Below, one piece after another: positions 45,953 to 54,987 of a stretch of DNA of 64,000 bases. The position numbers and the translations under genes were made by a program. Origin of the DNA: DATKNA01 sp963755755 (lineage in GTDB: Bacteria > Actinomycetota > Actinomycetes > Actinomycetales > Kineosporiaceae); the NCBI GenBank assembly GCA_963755755.1, contig CAVWLJ010000010.1, positions 124,001-188,000 of the forward strand, given 5' to 3'. How positions within the stretch are numbered: the stretch's first letter is position 1; each line of letters starts with the position of its first letter. The notes beneath the pieces are model-generated. The model ran no database searches. It was given only the letters and a program-made list of their open reading frames with translations, and had not been told where the DNA came from.

Positions 45953-47299
45953 CTGCTACCACCTTGAGGGAGGACCACCATGCGTGGCCGGACGGTCTGG
46001 CCGGTGCCGGTCGCCCGGGCCCAGACCTCCGGCACCGTGTCCGCGGCACCCGCCTCGACGACCGACCAGCCGGCCGCCCGTAGCGCCTCCGCGTTGTGCT
46101 CGCGTGTCCGCTGCAGCGACTCGAGGCGTGCGCTCGGGCACGCCGGTCGACCACTCCGGCGTCCGCAGCAGGATGGCGACGCCGCGCGCGCCGTGCCGCC
46201 CGAGCGTGGCCAGCGCCTCGACCTCGTCCTGCGCCGCCTCGCCCAGCACGACCACGACCATGCCGTCGCCACCGGTCCGGGTCAGGGTCGTCACCGAGTC
46301 CGAGAGCCGGCGAGGGCCGCCGAGCCGGACGACGGCCAGCTCGTCGAGCACCGTGCCGGCGCCCTCGACCGCGCTCGCGGTGCTCCAGCCGGCAGTGGCT
46401 CTCGTCGGTGAGGAGCCGCAGACCGTAACGCTGGCCCGCCAGGTGCACCGCGACGGACGCGGCCGCGGAGACCGCCCACTCGAAGCTGGACGCCGGTCCG
46501 TCGCCGCGGTGGCCGGTCGTCCTGGTGTCGAGCAGGACCGTCGCCCGCATCTGCCGCGGCTGCTCGTCCCGGCGCACCATCAGCTCTCCCCGCCGGGCGG
46601 TCGAGCGCCAGTGCACGCGGCGCAGGTCGTCGCCGTAGCGGTACTCCCGGGTCGGCGACGTCGTCCTCGCCGGACGCCGCCGCGTTGCGGGTGAGCGACT
46701 CGCCCGTGCCCGACCACTGCCCGCTGCCGTCCGTGCCGGCGAGCGGGTACACCTTCGGGACGACGACCAGCCGGTCGACGCCGGTGAACGAGCGGCCGAC
46801 CTCGCACATCCCGAACGCGTCGGTGATCCGCAGCCGCAGCGGGCCCGAGCGCGTACCGGCCCCGGACCTCCGACCGCAGCGTGTACGTCACGGCTGCCCG
46901 GCGCCGCCCGGGCAGCCGCGCGATGACGAACCGCGGCGACGGTCCGAGCGCGTACGGCACGCGGTCCTCGGCGAGCAGGACGCGGGTGGGGATGCGGGTG
47001 AGGTTCTCCAGTTCGAGCCCGACGCGAGCGGTCGTACCCGCCACCACCCGGGCGGGCGCGATCGTCCGCTTGAGCGCGAGCCGGTAGCGGTACCGGCTCG
47101 TCGTCAGCAGCGCGCCGAGCGGGACGGCGGCCAGCAGCACGCCGACACGCAGGAGGTCCCGCTGGTCCAGCACGAGGGCGCACGCCACGGCGGTCAGACC
47201 CGCGGCCAGGAACGACCGGCCGCGCATGGTGAGCGCGGAGAGGCCGGCCAACCCGGACCGGCTGCCGGCTCCGGACGGCGGCGCAGGAGTCGACGACAC
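45949..47299 (-). CDS. DUF58-domain protein (four frame breaks)
   Basis: About 449 residues if repaired. In order: two N-terminal TM helices (SFLAAGLTAVACALVL), a beta-rich region (TTARVGLELENLTRIP), RLVVVPKVYPL, the DUF58 signature REYRYGDDLRRVHWRSTARRGELMVRRDE, and a vWA-like C-terminal part ending TVRPRMVVLPQGGS. Homology moves to the next frame near 46846, 46650, 46392 and 46128, each time by one extra base; with all four removed the frame closes at the TGA at 45949. Four breaks in one gene could mean decay, but their direction matches errors elsewhere. It overlaps the TgpA start. Confidence 0.8.
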
Positions 47300-47307
47300 G
47301 GACGGCC

Positions 47308-48280
47308 TCAGGCGCTCGCGCGCGATCGCGGCACCGGGACGTGGCCGAGCAGGCCGGTGAGGACGTCCTCGGGCGTCCGGCGTGCGAGCACCGCCTCGGG
47401 GCTCGCGATGAGCCGGTGGGCGAGCACGGCGTGGACGAGGTCGCGGACGTCGTCCGGGAGCACGTGGTCCCGTCCGGCCATCGCGGCGCTCGCCTTCGCC
47501 GCCTGCAGCAGGTGCAGGGCGGCGCGCGGCGAGGCGCCCAGACGCAGGTCCGCCGCCGAGCGGGTGGCGCCGACCAGCGCGACGACGTACTCCTTCACGG
47601 CGGGGGCGGCGTACACCTCACGCGCCGTCTGGATCAGCCGGCGCACGCCTTCGGCGTCCGTCACCGGCTCGGAGCTCGGCCAGCGGGTCCTGCGCGGCGT
47701 GCCGGTCGAGCATCTCGACCTCCGCGGACGCCGCCGGGTAGCCCATCGAGAGCCGCGCCATGAACCGGTCGCGCTGCGCCTCCGGCAGCGGGTAGGTGCC
47801 CTCCATCTCCACCGGGTTCTGGGTGGCGACGACGATGAACGGCGGGGGCAGCATGTAGGTGACGCCGTCGACCGTGACCTGCCGCTCCTCCATGCACTCC
47901 AGCAGAGCGGACTGCGTCTTGGGGCTGGCGCGGTTGATCTCGTCGCCGACGACGACGTTGGCGAAGACGGCGCCCGGCTTGAACTCGAAGTCCTTGCGCT
48001 CCTGGTTGTAGACGCTGACGCCGGTGATGTCGCTCGGCAGCAGGTCCGGCGTGAACTGGATCCGGCGGACGCTCGACCCGATGGCTCGGGCCAGGGCCTT
48101 CGCCAGCATCGTCTTGCCGACGCCGGGGACGTCCTCGAGGAGGAGGTGGCCCTCGGCCACGAGGACGGTGACGGCGAGGTCGACGACCTCGGGCTTGCCT
48201 TCGACGACGGTCTCGATGGCAGCGCGGATCGCCGAGGTGGTCCGCAAGAAGCCGTCGAGCGGCATCGGTGTGATGGTCAA
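47308..48280 (-). CDS. MoxR-family AAA+ ATPase (frame break near 47671)
   Basis: About 324 residues after repair. Walker A is DVPGVGKTMLAKALA, Walker B VVVGDEINRASPKTQSALLECMEE, sensor 1 VVATQNPVEMEGTYPLPEAQRDRF. The C-terminal lid follows the break (LIQTAREVYAAP... ASPRAALHLLQAAKASA). A G too many at 47671-47672 separates LAEL from EPVTDAEGV. The start is TTG 48280 with AAGGAG five bases upstream. It acts with DUF58 and TgpA partners, probably as a chaperone for assembly of a vWA complex. Confidence 0.88.
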
Positions 48281-48598
48281 CGCGGCTCCTTCGCCCGTGG
48301 GTCGACGCGGGCACGGCGCGCTCGTGGCACGCGTGCCGGTCCCAGTGTCCGTCGCGATTCTCTCAGGTGCAGGCAGGAATCGTCCGCCCACGTCGGTTCC
48401 CCGCCTCCACATCCCCCCACGCAGCCGCCCGGGGAACGGTTCGGAGGGGGTCGAACGCCCTCCCGGACGCTCCCTCGGCGGGGTCCGGAGCGTTCCGAGC
48501 GTGCCGCCCCGCCCGTCGGCGGCCCGGGCCGTTCCCCCGGCACGTGCCCCTGACCTGCAGCGTTCGGGGGGCGGGGAGCGGGGGTGGGGCGCGGAGCG
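48281..48598. other. Gene-free divergent region between moxR and mraZ
   Basis: No convincing gene. It contains GTTCG-N8-CGAAC (48439-48456), an imperfect CGGACGCTCC/GGAGCGTTCCG inverted repeat near 48470-48510, and G-rich DNA just before the mraZ -35. It presumably holds the moxR promoter on the minus strand, which I could not place. Confidence 0.6.
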
Positions 48599-48626
48599 TT
48601 GACGGTGGGGGAAAGTGGAGTACAGT
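48599..48626 (+). promoter_or_regulatory. mraZ (dcw) promoter
   Basis: TTGACG (48599-48604), 16-base spacer, TACAGT (48621-48626). Transcription would start near 48633, leaving a ~47-base leader with AGGAGG before the ATG at 48680. Confidence 0.75.
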
Positions 48627-48640
48627 GGGGGCCACTGGAG
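48606..48640 (+). promoter_or_regulatory. MraZ operator: four TGGRG repeats at 10-bp spacing
   Basis: TGGGG at 48606, TGGAG at 48616, TGGGG at 48626 and TGGAG at 48636, each separated by 5 bases. This is the TGGGN-N5 direct-repeat layout that MraZ binds in its own promoter in other bacteria. The repeats overlie the spacer, the -10 and the start point, so autorepression is predicted. Confidence 0.8.
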
Positions 48641-48679
48641 CAGGCGGGAGGTACGGGGGCCTGGATAGGAGGCGGGGAC

Positions 48680-49111
48680 ATGTTCCTCGGCACCTATCTG
48701 CCCCGCCTGGACGACAAGGGGAGGTTGATCCTCCCCGCGAAGTTCCGTGATCAGCTCGAGGCGGGAGTCGTGGTGACGCGAGGGCAGGAGCGCTGCCTCT
48801 ACGTCTTCCCGATGGCCGAGTTCGAGCGACTCGCGGACCAGTTGCGCCAGGCACCGGTGACGAGCAAGCAGGCCCGCGACTACCTGCGTGTGTTCCTCTC
48901 CGGGGCCAGCGACGAGGTACCGGACAAGCAGGGCCGGATCACGCTTCCGCCGGTGCTGCGCACGTATGCGGGGCTGGATCGCGATTGCGCCGTCATCGGG
49001 GCGGGGCAACGCGTCGAGATCTGGGACGCCGCGGCATGGGAGGCGTACCTGGCCAGGCAGGAGGAGGTGTTCGCCGAACAGGCGGAAGAGGTGGTCCCCG
49101 GCTTGTTCTGA
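48680..49111 (+). CDS. mraZ: Transcriptional regulator MraZ
   Basis: A 143-residue DNA-binding protein with two AbrB/SpoVT-like halves: FLGTYLPRLDDKGRLILPAKFR (residues 2-23) and DEVPDKQGRITLPPVLRTY (about 77-95), the paired DxxGR(L/I)xLP motifs that make up the ring-forming fold. It represses its own dcw operon in other bacteria, matching the repeats in front of it. The ATG at 48680 follows ATAGGAGGCGGGG. Confidence 0.97.
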   Translation: MFLGTYLPRLDDKGRLILPAKFRDQLEAGVVVTRGQERCLYVFPMAEFERLADQLRQAPVTSKQARDYLRVFLSGASDEVPDKQGRITLPPVLRTYAGLDRDCAVIGAGQRVEIWDAAAWEAYLARQEEVFAEQAEEVVPGLF

Positions 49112-49160
49112 CGCTTGTTCCGACCGTTCCGTCCCGACCGTTCCCCGGCGTCCCGCACCC

Positions 49161-49260
49161 CTCACCGGCGGTGAGGTCTCCAGCCGCTCGCTCCGTCCTG
49201 ACGCACTTCCCCGGTGTCAGGCCGGACGGAGCGGAGGGAGACCTGACCGCCGGTCCGGTG
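49161..49260 (+). ncRNA. Long hairpin before rsmH, candidate mraW RNA motif
   Basis: In the mraZ-rsmH space an arm at 49164-49200 pairs with 49216-49256 (CACCGGCGGTGAGGTCTCC against the complement of GGAGACCTGACCGCCGGT, and CTCCGTCC/GGACGGAG) around a 15-base loop. A small CTCACCGGCGGTGAG hairpin is nested in the left arm. A structured 'mraW RNA' in this same position is described for Actinomycetales; whether this one fits that model was not tested. Confidence 0.55.
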
Positions 49261-49357
49261 TCGGGCCGCCCGCGGGCGGGTCCGGACGCCGGTCCACGAG
49301 GCGGCGGGTCAGCACGGAAGGAACGGCAGCACCGGCGACGAGCCACGGAGGGTCGAG

Positions 49358-50401
49358 ATGGCGGGCACGGACGACGTGCGGAACCGGCACGTGCCGGTGC
49401 TGCGCGAACGCTCCGTCGCCCTGCTCGCGCCGGCGCTGGTCGAGCCGGGTGCCGTGGTCGTCGACGCCACGCTGGGCCTCGGCGGACACTCCGAGGCGCT
49501 GCTCGCGAGCAACCCGAACGCCCGCCTGGTCGGCATCGACCGTGATCCGCACGCCCTGGAGCTCGCGGGCCGCCGGCTCGCGCCGTTCGGCGAGCGGGTC
49601 CGGCTCGTCCACGCCGTCTACGACGCGATCCCGCAGGTCCTCGCCGACCTCGGCATCCCCGCCGTCCAGGGCGTGCTGTTCGACCTGGGCGTCTCCTCGC
49701 TGCAGCTCGACGAGGTCGACCGGGGCTTCGCCTACGCGGTCGACGCGCCGCTCGACATGCGCATGGACCCGGGCGCCCCCCTGACGGCCGCGGAGATCCT
49801 CAACACCTACGACGCCGACGAGCTGGCGCGCGTGCTGCGCGAGTACGGCGAGGAACGCTTCGCCGCGCGGATCGCCCGTGCGATCGTCCGCGAGCGCGAT
49901 CGGGCGCCGTTCACGACCAGCGCCCGGCTGGTGGAGATCGTCCGCGCCAACGTGCCCGCGGCCACCCGGCGGGTGGGCGGCCACCCGGCCAAGCGGACGT
50001 TCCAGGCGCTGCGCATCGAGGTCAACGGCGAGCTCGAGGTGCTCGGCCACGCCGTGCCCGCGGCCGTCGACGCGCTCGCGATCGGCGGGCGCATCGTCGT
50101 GCTCGCCTACCACTCCCTCGAGGACCGCATCGTCAAGCGCGCGCTGGGTGCGGGCGCGACCAGCACGGCTCCGCCGGGGCTGCCGGTGGAGCCGCCCGAG
50201 TACGCCCCCAAGCTGCGGCTGCTCACCAGGGGCGCCGAGACGGCGTCGGAGGCGGAGGTCGCCGAGAACCCGCGGGCGGCGTCGGTGCGGCTCAGGGCGG
50301 CGGAACGGATCAGGGCCGGTGCGGTGAGCCCGGCGGCCGGCACGACCGGACGGACGGGACGCGCTCGGCGGGGGAGCGCCATGGGAGGGGATGCGGCATG
50401 A
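49358..50401 (+). CDS. rsmH: 16S rRNA (cytosine1402-N4)-methyltransferase
   Basis: MraW/RsmH, 347 residues, methylates C1402 in the decoding centre with SAM. Visible motifs are HVPVLRERSVALL, VVDATLGLGGHSEALL, GIDRDPHAL, GVLFDLGVSSLQLDEVDRGF, DMRMDP, RIEVNGEL and LAYHSLEDRIVKRAL. The C-terminus has a 45-residue low-complexity extension. ATG 49358 with CGGAGGG upstream. The stop overlaps the ftsL ATG (ATGA). Confidence 0.97.
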   Translation: MAGTDDVRNRHVPVLRERSVALLAPALVEPGAVVVDATLGLGGHSEALLASNPNARLVGIDRDPHALELAGRRLAPFGERVRLVHAVYDAIPQVLADLGIPAVQGVLFDLGVSSLQLDEVDRGFAYAVDAPLDMRMDPGAPLTAAEILNTYDADELARVLREYGEERFAARIARAIVRERDRAPFTTSARLVEIVRANVPAATRRVGGHPAKRTFQALRIEVNGELEVLGHAVPAAVDALAIGGRIVVLAYHSLEDRIVKRALGAGATSTAPPGLPVEPPEYAPKLRLLTRGAETASEAEVAENPRAASVRLRAAERIRAGAVSPAAGTTGRTGRARRGSAMGGDAA

Positions 50402-51041
50402 GCCAGTCAGCGGCGGTACGGACGGCGAGGGCGCCACGCCCGGTGCCGCGTCACCAGGGGCGTCAGCTGCGTCCGGTGCCGGGCACCGGACGCTCCACCC
50501 AGTCGCCGAGGCTGCGCGTCGTCAGCGCCGCGCGGCACACCCGCAGCCGCGCGGGTCTCGTCGTCGCCTGCCTGGCGCTGCTCGTGCTGGGTCTGGTCGG
50601 TCTGCTGCTGCTCGACGTGAGCCTCGAGCGGGGTGCCTACGACCTGCAGGCGCAGGGCCAGCGGGCCGAACAGCTGCGCGAGCAGGCCCAGAAGATCCGG
50701 TCGGAGATCGTGGAGCAGGAGGCGCCGCAGAACCTGGAGCAGAAGGCGCGGCAGGAGGGCATGGTCCCCGCCCCCGGGGCGCCCGTCTTCGTCTTGCCGG
50801 GGGGTCGCACGATCGGCGTGCCGCAACGTGCTGTTGCTCCTCCCTCACCTAGCGTGACTCCGTCGTCGGCGTCGGGCACGGCGAAGAGCGGGCCGAGCCC
50901 GACGGCGAGTTCCAAGCCGGGCGACGCGAAGGCCGGGACGACGAGCGGGACCAAGGCCGGGACGACGAGCGGGACCAAGGCCGGGACCGGCGACGACCGC
51001 GGCCGACCAGGAACGGCGGCACGACGACACGGCACCGCTGA
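50398..51041 (+). CDS. ftsL: Cell division protein FtsL (C-terminal end unresolved)
   Basis: Single-pass divisome protein in the FtsQLB complex. A basic N-terminus (~50 residues) precedes one TM helix (LVVACLALLVLGLVGLLLLD, ~56-75) and a periplasmic coiled coil (YDLQAQGQRAEQLREQAQKIRSEIVEQEAPQNLEQKARQ), then MVPAPGAPVFVLPGG. A Ser/Thr/Lys-rich tail includes a 24-bp tandem repeat (AGTTSGTK units). The starting frame has no stop and runs into ftsI. By third-position GC the frame probably changes near 50995-51005 and ends at the TGA at 51039, but this is not certain. It overlaps rsmH. Confidence 0.75.
50929..50991 (+). repeat. 24-bp tandem repeat in the ftsL tail
   Basis: Two full units (50929-50952, 50953-50976) and a partial third encode repeated KAGTTSGT. 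Being in-frame, copy-number change would alter only tail length. Confidence 0.85.
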
Positions 51042-51151
51042 CACCGAGCACGACAGGGCCGAGGACGGGACGGAGGCGACGGGGCGCGAGGACGGCGGCG
51101 GCAGGCGGGAGGAGCCGCGACGGCAGGAGCAGGGACAGGGAGGGCGCGCCG

Positions 51152-53403
51152 ATGGCGGGCGACGAGACGCCGGGACGGCGCGGGCAGCGGCCCGCGGCCG
51201 ACCGTCGAGCCGTTCCCCCGGCCCGCTCTCACCCGCGCCCGACCCGACCGGCCCGACCCGGCGGGGGGAGAACAGCGATCGGCGCCGCGCGCCGCGGGCG
51301 CCCCCCGCGCCCGCACGCCACGCACCGACGCCGACCGCGGCGACGCCCCTCGCGGCCGAGCGCCGCGTACCGCGACCCCCCGCACGGACCCCCCGCGCAA
51401 TGCGTCGAGCTCCGGGCGTGCGCCGTCCGCCGGTCGGACCCGCCGCGTCACCCCCGCGTCAGCCGAACGGAGCGAGGCCGCCCTTCCGCGCACCGCCTAC
51501 GAGCCGCGGCGCACCGTGGCCCGTTCCGGCCCGGCCCGCAGCGCAGCCGGGCGACCCGCCCCCGGCCGCCGGGACGCCGCGGAGCCGCGGCAGCGCCGGG
51601 CGCGATCCGCGCCGCCGCCGCCACCTCGCCGTCCGGTCCGCCCCCGCCGCTGGCGGCCCCCGCCGGACCCGAGCCGTCGCGTGCGCGTGGCGCTCGTCCT
51701 CATGCTCTTCCTGCTCAGCCTGTTCGGCGGCCGGCTGGTGCAGGTCCAGGGCCTGGACGCGTCCGCGCTCGCCACCCAGGCGCTGCGCAGCCGCACCCAG
51801 ACGCAGACGATCTTCGCCCACCGTGGCGACATCGTGGACTCCACCGGCGACCCGCTCGCCACCACCGTCGAGCTGCGTGACGTGCTCGTCGACCAGACCC
51901 TGGTCGGCCAGTACAAGCGCCGGGTCGGGGAGGACCGGGTCGCCGTGGGCCTGCCCGGCGCGGCGGAGGACCTCGCGCCGCTGCTCGACGTCCCGGTCGC
52001 CACCCTGGTCAAGCGGCTCACGGGCACCAACCGGGGGGCGACCGTCGCGAAGAACGTCGCCCCCGACGTGGCCCGGCAGGTCCTGCGCCTGGCCATCCCC
52101 GGCCTCGCCACCCGCCAGGCGAGCAAGCGCATCTATCCCGCGGGCGAGGTCGCCGGCGAACCTCATCGGCTTCGTGAACGGCGACGGGCAGGCCCAGGGC
52201 GGTCTCGAGGGCGCGTACGACAAGGACCTCGCCGGCACGCCCGGCAAGCTGACGTACGAGAGCAGCGAGGAGGGGCTGCAGATCCCCACCGGGGTGCTCG
52301 CGGAGGTCGACCCCCGGGACGGTTGCACCGTCCACACCACCATCGACCGCGACCTGCAGTACGAGGCGCAGCAGCTGCTCGAGGCCCAGGTCAGGACGAC
52401 GAAGGCCAAGGGCGCCTACGCCGTCGTCCTCGACACGAACTTCGACGTCCGCGCCCTCGCCGTGGTCCCGACCTTCGACCCCAACCACTACGACCAGGCC
52501 ACGCAGAACCAGCTCAACGACCGCAGCCTGCTCGACACCTTCGAGCCCGGTTCGACGGCCAAGGTGATCACGCTCGCGGCCGCACTCCAGGAGGGTGTGG
52601 CGACGCCGGCCTCGAAGATCACGGTGCCGCCGTTCCTGCGCAAGGGGGACACGACCTTCCACGACGCCGAGTTCCACGGCACCGAGCACCTGACCCTGGC
52701 CGGCGTGATCGCGCAGTCCAGCAACATCGGCACGATCCTCACCGGCTCCCGGATGTCCCCGCAGACGCTCTACGGCTACCAGCGCGCGTTCGGTCTCGGT
52801 GCCCCGACGGGGATCGGCCTGACCGAGTCCAGCGGCATCCTCGCGCCCTGGCAGCAGTGGAGCGGGTCTCAGCGCAGCACGGTCATGTTCGGCCAGGGCC
52901 TGTCGGTGACGGCGCTGCAGGCCGCGGACGTCTTCGCCACCTTCGCCGCCGACGGCGTCCGCCGGCAGCCCCGGCTGGTCACGGGCGAGACCTGCACGGA
53001 CGGCGTGTTCCGGCCCGCGGCGGCGACGGCGTCGACGCGGGTGGTGAGTCCCTCGGTCGCCCAGCAGATGCGGCTGATGATGGAGCAGGTCGTCGGCACC
53101 GAGGGCACCGCGGCCAAGGCCGCGATCCCCGGGTACCGGGTCGCGGGCAAGACCGGGACGGCGCAGGTGCCGGGCAAGAACGGCTACCAGCCGGGGGCGT
53201 ACGTGGCGAGCTTCATCGGCATGGCCCCCGCCGACGCCCCGAAGCTCGTCGTCGCCGTCGTGCTCGACCAGCCGAAGAACGGGCACTACGGCGGCGAGGT
53301 GGCGGCTCCGGTGTTCTCCCAGCTCATGGCCTACGCGCTCGCTCAGGCGAAGGTGCCGCCGACCGGTACGAAGACGCCTCGCATGCAGCTGCAGTGGCGC
53401 TGA
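51152..53403 (+). CDS. ftsI: Septal peptidoglycan transpeptidase FtsI (PBP3) (frame breaks near 51170 and 52153)
   Basis: Cross-links septal peptidoglycan. Restored length ~750 residues: a long Arg/Pro-rich cytoplasmic N-terminus, a TM helix (VALVLMLFLLSLFGGRLVQVQGLD), the dimerisation region (IFAHRGDIVDSTGDPLA), and the transpeptidase domain with active Ser in EPGSTAKV, SSN in IAQSSNIGT and KTGT in VAGKTGTAQV. ATG 51152 has GGGAGGG upstream; the frame shifts by one base within ~25 codons. A second extra base near 52153 separates YPAGEVA from NLIGFVNGDG. Both ends are otherwise clean. Confidence 0.9.
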
Positions 53404-53407
53404 CGGG

Positions 53408-53413
53408 TAGCCT
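53408..53413 (+). promoter_or_regulatory. -10 element for leaderless murE transcript
   Basis: TAGCCT lies 8 bases before GTG 53422, inside the 18-base gap after ftsI. It suggests an internal promoter in the dcw cluster. Confidence 0.4.
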
Positions 53414-53421
53414 GACGCACC

Positions 53422-54987
53422 GTGCCGATCCCCGGCGGCCCCCGCCCCAGCTCCGTCGAGCCCCGACCGTTCGCCGGCGTCCTCGCCCGGCTCGGGCTGC
53501 CGTCGGCGGGTGCGGCCGGGCCCGACGTCACCGGGGTCACCCTCAGCTCGCGGGCGGTGCGTCCGGGCGATCTCTACGCCGCCCTGCCGGGTGCGCGCAC
53601 CCACGGCGCCGCCTACACGGTGGACGCCGCCGCGGCGGGCGCCGTCGCGGTGCTGACCGACCCGGACGGCGCCGAGCGTGCCCGGGCGAGCGGTCTGCCC
53701 GTCGCGGTCGTCGACGACCCGCGCGCCCGGCTCGGCGCCCTCTCCGCGTGGATCTACGGCGACCCCGCGGCGAAGCTGCTGACCCTCGGCGTCACCGGGA
53801 CGAACGGCAAGACCACGACGACGTCGCTGCTGGACGCCGCGCTGCGCGCCGCCGGCCGCCGCACCGGACTGGTGGGCACCGTGGAGCTGCGCCTCGGGGA
53901 CGAGCGGATCCCCTCGACCGGGACGACGCCGGAGTCGCCGGACCTCTTCGCGCTGCTCGCCGCGATGGTCGAGCGCGGCGTGCAGGTCTGCTCCATGGAG
54001 ATCTCCAGCCACGCCCTCGCGCTGCACCGCGTCGACGGCCTGGTCGTCGACGTCGCGGCCTTCACCAACCTCAGCCAGGACCACCTCGACTTCCACGGCT
54101 CGATGGAGGCCTACTTCGCGGCCAAGGCGGCGCTGTTCACGCCGGAGCGGTCCCGGTGCGGCGTGGTCTGCGTGGACGACGCGTGGGGCGCCCGGCTGGC
54201 CGAGACCGCCGGCGTCCCGGTCACCACCGTGACCACGCGACCGGGAGCGCGGGCCGACTGGCGGGTCCTGGAGGAGGGCGTCGACGCCGGCCTGCCGGTC
54301 GCGCGGGTCGCCGGCCCCGGCGGGCGTGAGCTCGGCCTGCGCAGCCCGCTGCCGGGCCGGTTCAACCTCGCGAACGCCCTGGTCGCCCTCGCCGTGCTGG
54401 TCCGGGCGGGGGTGGACGCCGAGGTCGGCGCCGGGGCGCTCGCCGTCGCCGGTCCCGTCCCCGGGCGGATGGAGCGCGTGGGCGAGCAGGCGGCCGCGCC
54501 CGGCCGGCCGCTCGCGATCGTCGACTTCGCCCACTCGCCCGACGCCGTCGAGCAGGCCCTCGCCGCCCTGGCCGGCAGCGGGCGTCCGCTCGTCGTCGTC
54601 CTCGGCGCCGGCGGCGACCGCGACCGAGAGAAGCGCCCGCTCATGGGCGAGGCCGCGGCCCGCGGCGCCGACGTCGTCGTCGTCACCGACGACAACCCAC
54701 GCTCGGAGGACCCCGCGTCGATCCGCGCCGCTGTCCGGGCCGGCGCCGAGCGGGCCGCCGGCCGGACCGGTGCCGTCGTGCTGGAGGTGGCGGGGCGCCG
54801 CGAGGCGATCGTCGAGGGCGTGCGTCGGGCCTGGCCGGGCGGGGTGGTGCTCGTCGCCGGCAAGGGCCACGAACCGGGCCAGGAGATCGCCGGAGTCGTC
54901 CACCCGTTCGACGACCGGTCCGCGCTGCGGGCCGCGCTCGCCGAGGTCGCGGCCACCAGGACCGAGCAGCAGGAGGGCGTCCGATGA
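53422..54987 (+). CDS. murE: UDP-MurNAc-tripeptide ligase (meso-diaminopimelate-adding)
   Basis: A 521-residue Mur ligase that adds the third residue to UDP-MurNAc-L-Ala-D-Glu. The ATP site is GVTGTNGKTTTTSLLD (~128-143), STGTTPESPDL and MEISSHALALHRVDG follow, and DNPRSEDP matches the DNP(R) motif that selects meso-diaminopimelate, not lysine. The C-terminal GKGHEPGQEI is conserved. Start GTG 53422. Its stop overlaps the murF ATG. Confidence 0.96.
   Translation: MPIPGGPRPSSVEPRPFAGVLARLGLPSAGAAGPDVTGVTLSSRAVRPGDLYAALPGARTHGAAYTVDAAAAGAVAVLTDPDGAERARASGLPVAVVDDPRARLGALSAWIYGDPAAKLLTLGVTGTNGKTTTTSLLDAALRAAGRRTGLVGTVELRLGDERIPSTGTTPESPDLFALLAAMVERGVQVCSMEISSHALALHRVDGLVVDVAAFTNLSQDHLDFHGSMEAYFAAKAALFTPERSRCGVVCVDDAWGARLAETAGVPVTTVTTRPGARADWRVLEEGVDAGLPVARVAGPGGRELGLRSPLPGRFNLANALVALAVLVRAGVDAEVGAGALAVAGPVPGRMERVGEQAAAPGRPLAIVDFAHSPDAVEQALAALAGSGRPLVVVLGAGGDRDREKRPLMGEAAARGADVVVVTDDNPRSEDPASIRAAVRAGAERAAGRTGAVVLEVAGRREAIVEGVRRAWPGGVVLVAGKGHEPGQEIAGVVHPFDDRSALRAALAEVAATRTEQQEGVR

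Noticed and set aside
45949..47299. Calling the DUF58 gene a decayed pseudogene because of four frame changes
   Set aside because: All four are of the same +1 kind seen in essential genes, the restored frame closes exactly on the overlapping stop, and no substitutions disrupt the DUF58 motif.
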